The translations under genes and the position numbers were made by a program. A stretch of 25,868 nt of DNA, taken from Reticulitermes lucifugus. Lineage: Eukaryota > Arthropoda > Insecta > Blattodea > Rhinotermitidae. Position 1 is the stretch's first letter; every line of letters starts with the position of its first letter. Below the pieces are notes generated by a model. The model had not been told where the DNA came from. It saw only the letters and a program-made list of their open reading frames with translations, and ran no database searches. Positions 20,118 to 25,868 of this stretch are shown piece by piece. The stretch is from positions 1-25,868 of the forward strand of contig JAKCWW010008575.1 in the NCBI GenBank assembly GCA_026260175.1. Direction: 5' to 3'.

Positions 20118-20335
20118 GGGAGGTATAGCTCCAGCGTTTCCTAAACTTCGGCATTTGATAGGGTGAGCGGTCAACCACGCCCCGGCCACATTACCCCGGT
20201 ACCCATTGCATAGGAGGCTGCGTCGGCCCGACAGCCGGAATCGAAGAAACAAATCACGTTTCCGACAAAAATCGAATCCCAACTCTCCGCTCGTTTAGCT
20301 CGTAACCTAATCACTACACAGACTGAGCTACCGGG
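20118..20335 (-). mobile_element. tRNA-derived SINE
   Basis: On the minus strand: GGTAGCTCAGTCTGTGTAG (box A, a good tRNA-like match), then GGGATTCGATTTTT as a damaged box B, then a body with GCCTCCTATGCAATGGGTAC and GTGGCCGGGGCGTGGTTGAC shared with the other copies. More diverged than the copy at 23535. Confidence 0.8.
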
Positions 20336-20339
20336 TGCA

Positions 20340-21485
20340 CACTATGTACGAGGATCGATTGAACATTATGGGTGTCAGTAGCGTGCAAAACTGTCTTAAT
20401 TACTACAGGCAGTTTACATTTTTACAAGACCAATGCTTTCGTGTATGACCCAACTGGATGCTTGTTATTGAACCTGGGAAGTAGGGAACTTTACAATTCA
20501 AACATGAATGTAGTTTACAAAAGAGCTGCGCAAGCCAAAGTTTTCTGCGACGTTTGGTAGTTCTACCGCACATAGTTGAATTACAGGATTTTCATTATAT
20601 GACGCTGCGTAAGCTCGGCGTAATCGCCGAATTATTTGGGTCTGCTCACTTTTGCAAACATATTCGCAGCATCACAATTTGACAACCACATATGTGTATA
20701 TTACGGTAAGAAAGTTTAGGCAAGGTGAGAAAAAATACATAATGTAGAATGATAAAGTAACAACGTTACGTGACACGTGTTCGCCGTTTCGCTTCCAAAA
20801 CAGGTTTCATTTTCGTTACGTAACCTGTTGTAGAAGCATGGAACCCAACACTAAGGGCCTTACGTTATCTGCGTAATGCTAATACTGTCATTTACTTTCT
20901 TACTGAAAAACATACAAGAAGACTTTCGTACCTGAGTACACAGTTCACACTATTTTTCTAACTACAGATCTTAAAATTTTGAAGATTCTGAGGATCGCAT
21001 TGCATATTTCGAATCTTTCACTTCACGCAATTTATTCATCTCTCTTGTTGAAAAGTAACAACACTAAATCAATAAAACACGTTTTGGGAACAGGATAAAT
21101 GTCCGTTCTCTGGGTAAGAACGCGGTCAACATATACTCTCTTGAACCCAATAGGCAAAGGTACTTGCCTGTTTGTTTTTTAGTCTCAGTATGGGGACTAA
21201 TCCTGTCTCCGAAACGCAGTAATTTATTAACTTTTATTTTTTATGGAGTGAACGATTCGAAGTGCAGTACTTTAGTTACAAAGACCTTCGATTTAGTCAC
21301 CACTGTCCCACCTTGAAGTAACTGACTGTTTGGGTTATGTCCATCGTCCCTGTTTAAATACAATTTGGGGGCATAAAACTTCGGGGACAGGATTTTTTCC
21401 GTCCTTAAGAAAAAGAGTGAAAACTCTACTCATTTTGGCCCGATAAACCTCTGGGCTAGAAGTTTAGTATAGCCTTGCATATTGG
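20340..21485. other. non-coding, nothing recognised
   Basis: No exon, RNA gene or repeat is supported in this stretch. Confidence 0.45.
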
Positions 21486-21488
21486 CCC

Positions 21489-21705
21489 GGAGAGCAGAGG
21501 GACAACGTAATCAGTATAGTGACTAGGCTACGGCTAACCAATCTAGGAATCGTGGCTCGATTCACGCAGGATCAAGAGATTTTTTCTTCTCCAGAGCGTT
21601 CAGACCAGCTGTTAGGCCACCCAGCTTATTCAATGAGAACTGGGGGCGCTTCCCTCGGGATGGAAGAATTGTTGTTGAGAAACTTAGAGTCTTACAACAG
21701 GACCA
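21489..21705 (+). mobile_element. tRNA-derived SINE, subfamily 2
   Basis: The head AACGTAATCAGTATAGTGAC, CTAGGCTACGG and box B GTGGCTCGATTCACG match the minus-strand copy at 13621-13898 more closely than the main family. The body CAGACCAGCTGTTAGGCCAC corresponds to the CCTGCTCTGGAGCCCACAC block of that copy. The 3' end is diverged and set approximately. Confidence 0.7.
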
Positions 21706-21744
21706 TAAATTGGGAGCCTTTTGTTTATCCCGGAGATTCATTAC

Positions 21745-22555
21745 TATTTTGAAAGCACCAGTCTCTGTACTCTAGCCAGAGTAAGTTTAGTCCAGCCCAC
21801 ACCTATTTCTATATTATGTTCACATGAACTTGTAGGTCTCCAATGTGGTCTCTCTACTTCATATTTTTCGAATAAATTTTTATGTGCATTTTCTGTAGCG
21901 TAAACTACAAGTTCACATTTGTTATACATTACTCATTAGTTTTTGGACTCATGATGTAGGTAGTGTGTAACATGTATGTCGACGCAACATCTGTCTGTTC
22001 CATAAGATTTGATCGATTACCATGTTTACTGCTTGTCGCTTTGGTAACCCGCAATTGGGCTTCTCAGAAGCTTAAAGTAGACAACAAAGACCTTAGTTAA
22101 TTACGTTCGTTTCGCTTTCTGCATGCATGTGTTTGGTTTATAAAAACGTGTAACACTGGAAAAAATCTATTAGTAATCTTCAGCATGGGACATAGTTGGT
22201 AGCCCTGTAGAAAATGTTCTTGTCTGAAACCTGTCTGCCTTAACTGACATGAAAGCAATTCGCCACAATTTCAACGTCTGTAAGGGTTGTTTTGGGCAAA
22301 CCTGCGTAGCAGACTCTAGAATAATTACTCTAAGCACTATCAGCTTTACCAACAGGCATGCAGCCCATTAATATTTCCACTGGAACTGTTAAGACTTCAA
22401 TCTTAACGAGGGTTTATTCTAAAATGCTTACTCTTACACCTATCTTGTGTACCTATAACTAATGAAATAATTTAATTTATCTGAAATTTTCTATAGAATA
22501 TATGATTTAGAAAAAAGGCAATAACTTACTTTTTATTTTCACATAAATATTTCAT
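21745..22555. other. non-coding, nothing recognised
   Basis: No exon, RNA gene or repeat is supported. Confidence 0.45.
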
Positions 22556-22559
22556 CAAA

Positions 22560-22941
22560 CAGCCATCACAGTACACAAAACTCCGTTGTATCACTCATTT
22601 TATGTATCTGCTGCATGTTTCAGTCACAATTGACCGTTCGCAAGGAAAACATCCTATTATACTAATGAAGGTCTTCAAGGTCATTACATGTTACATATAA
22701 ATTGTTCAAACCGTATCAGAATACCGTTACTAAGCATAATGTAAAACTAGAGACAAAAATTATGCTTAGTAACGGCATTCTGATAAGGTTTGGACAATTT
22801 AAGCGTAGTGTGTAATGATCGTGTAACTTATATGTCTATAGTTGTATTGGAATGTTCTATCCGGGGATGATCGGTCGCGATGGAAACATGTAGGAGATGA
22901 ATGAAAGGAATGATATAACAGAGTTCGTGTACTGCGATGAT
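22560..22941. mobile_element. long foldback element with ribozyme-like motif in each arm
   Basis: Arms of about 180 bp (22560-22740 and 22759-22941) are diverged inverted repeats around an 18-bp centre. The inner 60 bp match best (CCGTTACTAAGCATAAT with ATTATGCTTAGTAACGG) and the outer ends still match (CAGTACAC with GTGTACTG). Each arm carries the GAAACATG part of the hammerhead-like motif at the same relative position: minus strand near 22645-22608, plus strand GGGATGATCGGTCGCGATGG then AAACATGTAGG at 22863-22894. Both cores are degenerate. Same architecture as the foldbacks at 16972 and 17561. Confidence 0.75.
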
Positions 22942-22944
22942 TGT

Positions 22945-23520
22945 TTGAAGGTATTTATCTAATGAAGTATACGGTTAAAGATAACCCAATTTCAATAGAC
23001 ATACGATGCACTGACAGACTTCAAATAACCTGAATTTAAGGGGACGTAAATTTGGATGCTCACAAAATCCTATAAAATATGTGTTCAGAAAGAACGGACA
23101 ACATAATTCTGAACATGTCCCCACTTTCTTCTTTAGCTTAAAGATTTCCTGCTGGAAGTAGTCCATGCAGCCGCATACAGTGACAGAATAAACTAACCAG
23201 ATTTGAAGACGCCATGTGTGCCCTCATGACGTGTACAGTGAAGCAATAATTTGAGGAAAGAGTGTTCATAATTTCGCAATGTCACAACACTCACATTGTT
23301 CGATAAATGTCCGTACAGTACTGCAGTACCCTATAACGCACTCTAAGGGGAATATCCGTTTGGAAACGAAACACTTTATTGGCAGCATCAAATGTTGCAC
23401 GTATGCAGTACTTCATGTAGTTACAGGCTAAGAAATTTGCCATCGCACTATCTTTATTTTAGGCTTACGGCAATTTTATTGTTTGAATTATTTTGGAATT
23501 GAATTATTGAAAATTACCAT
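22945..23520. other. non-coding, nothing recognised
   Basis: No exon, RNA gene or repeat is supported. Confidence 0.45.
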
Positions 23521-23534
23521 GTTAACCCTTTAAC

Positions 23535-23805
23535 GTGGGCCGTGATAGCGTAGTCGGTATAGCGACTCGCTACGAGCTGGACCAATATCCCGGTGGGGGC
23601 GAGATTTTCAGCACCGGTCCATTCCGGCCCTGGGGCCTACCCAGCCTCCTGTACAATGGAACTGTGTCATTCCCGGGGGTAAAGCGGCCGGGGCGTGGCG
23701 TTGAATACCCACCCCCATCTAGCGCCGAGGTTAAAGAAAGAGTAGAGCTATACCTCTACTCCCCCTCTGGGCCTTCATGGCCTGTTCTAGGATGAAATTG
23801 ACCTT
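23535..23805 (+). mobile_element. tRNA-derived SINE, reference copy with 13-bp TSD
   Basis: The most complete copy. The head is GGGCCGTGATAGCGTAGTCG, TATAGCGACTCGCTACGAGC (box A region) and a degenerate box B (CCAATATCCCGG). The body holds GGGGGCGAGATTTTCAGC, GGGGCCTACCCAGCCTCCTG, CATTCCCGGGGGTAAAGCGG and AGAGCTATACCTCTACTCCC. A perfect 13-bp direct repeat, TTAACCCTTTAAC, flanks it (23522-23534 and 23806-23818). This is the expected result of LINE-dependent target-primed insertion. Transcription would be by Pol III from internal boxes if still active. Confidence 0.9.
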
Positions 23806-23970
23806 TTAACCCTTTAACAGATTTGTAAGCACAACTGGAAAGGCCAGTTGAAATAAAATGGCGAATTATTTCCTTTCGTATCTTCATCCTTCAACTCCCT
23901 TTCCTATGTCCTTTTTGCATTTTTAAGCAGTGCCCTCATTTTCGCGTCTTTATTACTGTACTTTATTAAT

Positions 23971-24015
23971 ACGTACAGGCATGTTTCGATTCAACTTTGA
24001 ATCTTCATCACGGGT
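23971..24015 (-). ncRNA. hammerhead-like motif, near-intact
   Basis: Minus strand reads GTGATGA (24011-24005; C3 to G), an extra A (24004), a seven-pair helix II GATTCAA/TTGAATC (24003-23988), GAAA (23987-23984), helix III ACA/TGT with loop TGCC, and cleavage-site A (23974). Helix I is poor. Its helix II shares no sequence with other copies yet is perfectly paired, which argues for a structured RNA ancestor. Confidence 0.5.
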
Positions 24016-24019
24016 ACAG

Positions 24020-24958
24020 ATTGACAGGGTGGGTTTTCACATTTAAGGACCTATTACACGGTCACCAAAAGTGTACTCTTACTACACACGTTGTTTTCTC
24101 ATGATTTCACCTGCACGTATTGTACAGTGAAACTTTTGGTTTTACATAAGGTTTTGTAAAAACAGTGGCCCTGATACTTAAAAGTTTCCGTTTAGAATTT
24201 TCGTATCGCCGTAGTTGTTTTGTCCGAGGGGCTGTGACTATTGTAACGATATCTAATAGTAGTAATCAAAATAGTTTATGTGCTTTATATAGAAAAACTG
24301 CCCATTAGGTGAATTAAGCAGTCTTTTGTCTTTCATATGGTACACTTACAGGCACAGAGCTACCTGCCATCTGTCAGACGTACGTGAGAACTATCAAGCA
24401 GTGGGAACGACATGGCTATGGACCGTAAAGGCTATTCCTTATTACACTGTTTTCGCCTACTCATTTAATGACAACGCCGGTTGATATCCGACAGAAAATC
24501 CGCAATATATGTCAAAATATTTTAAATATATGCTTTAAATTTACTTTTCTAAATTCAGCGTCTATGCTATTTCATTGTTTATTTTGTAGTAATATCAGCG
24601 GCGGCCGGCTTTAAGGGGAACAGGGAACGTGCCGGTCCAAAATTTTCTAATCATTTTTATTCAACATTACATTATACTAAAGCAGTATAATAATTAGGGG
24701 AAAACGTTCCTTTACGATTTAAACTGCATTTAGAGGTCGCATCTCGCTCTTGTCTGCTTTTGCCCTAACTTGCAGTTTCACTAGTTTCTCTCAAGGTCAC
24801 AGAGCCTTCGCACCCTCAAAAGCCACAGCGTGACGTGTGGCGGACGGAAGCGGGGAAGAGCCAAAGAGCCCAAATTAGGTGTCGGCACGCGTGCAGCTTC
24901 CTGGCACCTGGCTCGGACACAGGCACTACGTCCAACAAAATAGAGATCTTAGAAGTAA
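24020..24958. other. non-coding, nothing recognised
   Basis: No exon, RNA gene or repeat is supported. The overlapping frames at 24816-25032 lack recognisable motifs and run into the hAT-like element. Confidence 0.45.
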
Positions 24959-24966
24959 GTGACATA

Positions 24967-25273
24967 CAGGGCCGGTCCGAGACATGTGGGCGCCCCAGGC
25001 AGGCCATTAATTTGGCGCCCAGTGCAAGCTAATAATTTGTCGCCCTTTAAAACCATATTCTTTAAACTTTTTTCCGGCAAAGAACAGGGCTGGTAACCAT
25101 TTTTGAGGGCGCGTGCCCAAACAGGGGATAATGTTCGGAGAAATTCTTTCGCGTGTGAAAAACCTGAGTTTAACAGCACCATATTTCTGATTATTTTTGT
25201 GACGTAGTAGCGTTCCTTATAGGTTGGCGCCCCGGGTAGCTACCCGGCTGGTCTGCCTCTTAGACCAGCCCTG
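24967..25273. mobile_element. hAT-like non-autonomous element
   Basis: Termini CAGGGCCGGTCCGAG and, inverted, CAGGGCTGGTCTAAG agree at 12 of 15 positions. They are flanked by GTGACATA and CCGACATA, an 8-bp target duplication with two mismatches, which is the size hAT elements make. The 307-bp interior repeats GGCGCCC several times, a feature I associate with a widespread animal hAT family. A subterminal hairpin CTGGTCT...AGACCAG lies near the right end. There is no transposase inside. Confidence 0.8.
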
Positions 25274-25477
25274 CCGACATAATAAACAAAGCAAGAGCTG
25301 GATTTAATTTTACAGAACACCTGTCTGCTGCTCTGCTTCTAATGCCTGAAAACTTTGAAAATTTCAATAAGTAAAGCCCAAAGAAACATTAGAAAGCAAC
25401 TGTTGCAGCTTTTACTAATTTAAAAAATGCAAACTGGAGACATGATCAGAGGCTCATATTCAAATGAACATCTATGA

Positions 25478-25798
25478 AAAGCACCAAGTGCCACTACCAT
25501 GTTACAGTTTCTTATAAAAAGAAACCTCAGAACAGTTTTTTCGGAAACAATTAAACTTCTGAAAATTGTAGTGACAATTCCAGTAACCACCGTGGAAAAT
25601 GAGAGGTGCTTGTCTACATTAAAGCCGGTATAAATATTTGTACGGAATGCCATGGATGAGGAAAGCCTGCATGCATTAGCAAGGTTGTCAACTGCAAAAC
25701 AGTTAATCAGCTCAACCCGACTGCAACCAGAAAGTCCTTTATGTGTTTTGGAGAGTCGAAAACAGGAGAATGGAATTCGACTACATGCTAGATGCTAA
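25478..25798 (+). pseudogene. hAT transposase C-terminal remnant
   Basis: The plus-strand frame from 25499 reads through the hAT dimerisation domain (hATC). Visible pieces are ETIKLLKIVVTIPVTTVENE, RCLSTLKPV, then a stop (TAA 25631-25633), then IFVRNAMDEESLHALARLS and TAKQLI. This matches the family pattern (P)xTxxxxERxFSxLKxIKxxLRxxMxxxRLxxLxxL. The stop sits where an arginine or lysine residue is usual. About 100 residues remain of a protein normally over 500. The upstream zinc finger and catalytic region are not found. The hAT-like non-autonomous element ends 200 bp upstream but is not demonstrably from the same family. Dead gene. Confidence 0.8.
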
Positions 25799-25868
25799 AG
25801 GATGGTGAGGAGGATATTTGGGCCTAAGAGGGACGGGGTAACAGGGAAGTGGAGAAGACTACATAACG
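25799..25868 (+). pseudogene. LINE C-terminal fragment, cut by window edge
   Basis: Translates as MVRRIFGPKRDGVTGKWRRL, then HN, up to the edge. This matches the conserved RRIFGPKRDxVTGxWRxLHN stretch near the C-terminus of insect LINE ORF2 proteins. It begins directly after the stop of the hAT remnant with no preceding RT sequence, so it is a fragment or its junction lies at about 25797. It may continue beyond the window. The same segment occurs on the opposite strand near 9240-9295. Confidence 0.75.

Overview
The window looks like a repeat-rich, largely non-coding stretch of an animal (most likely insect) nuclear genome. It is AT-rich, has spliceosomal introns, abundant tRNA-derived SINEs, decayed non-LTR retrotransposon and hAT fragments, microsatellites and no bacterial gene organisation. 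A cockroach/termite or related polyneopteran is my guess from the style of the SINEs and retroelement tails; I cannot prove it from sequence alone.

Only one host gene is supported: the 5' part of a mitoferrin (SLC25 mitochondrial iron carrier) gene on the minus strand. Exon 1 (2258-2139) carries the start codon and exon 2 (1890-1668) continues in frame; a 248-bp intron separates them. The remaining exons lie beyond the left edge. Intron 2 (1667 to the window edge) holds an antisense LINE reverse-transcriptase remnant (about 460-735) and an antisense hammerhead-ribozyme-like motif (222-264).

From about 2.8 kb to 25 kb I find no host coding sequence. There are seven copies of one tRNA-derived SINE family (4557, 13621, 14020, 15483, 20118, 21489, 23535; the last has a perfect 13-bp target-site duplication), three other SINE-like units (5647, 8868, 9895), a 77-bp TA-flanked foldback MITE (18323-18399), a 307-bp hAT-like non-autonomous element (24967-25273), a dead hAT transposase C-terminus (25478-25798) and the start of a LINE fragment running off the right edge.

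The most interesting signal is a set of small structured motifs that fit the type I hammerhead ribozyme: CUGANGA, a hairpin (helix II), GAAA, a tiny palindromic helix III such as ACAUAUGU, a cleavage-site A or U, then a strand closing helix I. Four copies thread completely (222-264; 10664-10706; 13509-13547; 18249-18286), with different paired sequences but preserved pairing. Several decayed relatives occur, and almost all carry one extra nucleotide between CUGANGA and helix II. Three foldback elements (16972-17137, 17561-17762, 22560-22941) are two head-to-head copies of such ribozyme-bearing 3' ends, one with its junction inside the ribozyme's own helix II. Hammerheads are known from Penelope-like elements and retrozymes; these may be short non-autonomous derivatives of such elements. 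All of this is by eye and needs covariance-model and cleavage tests.
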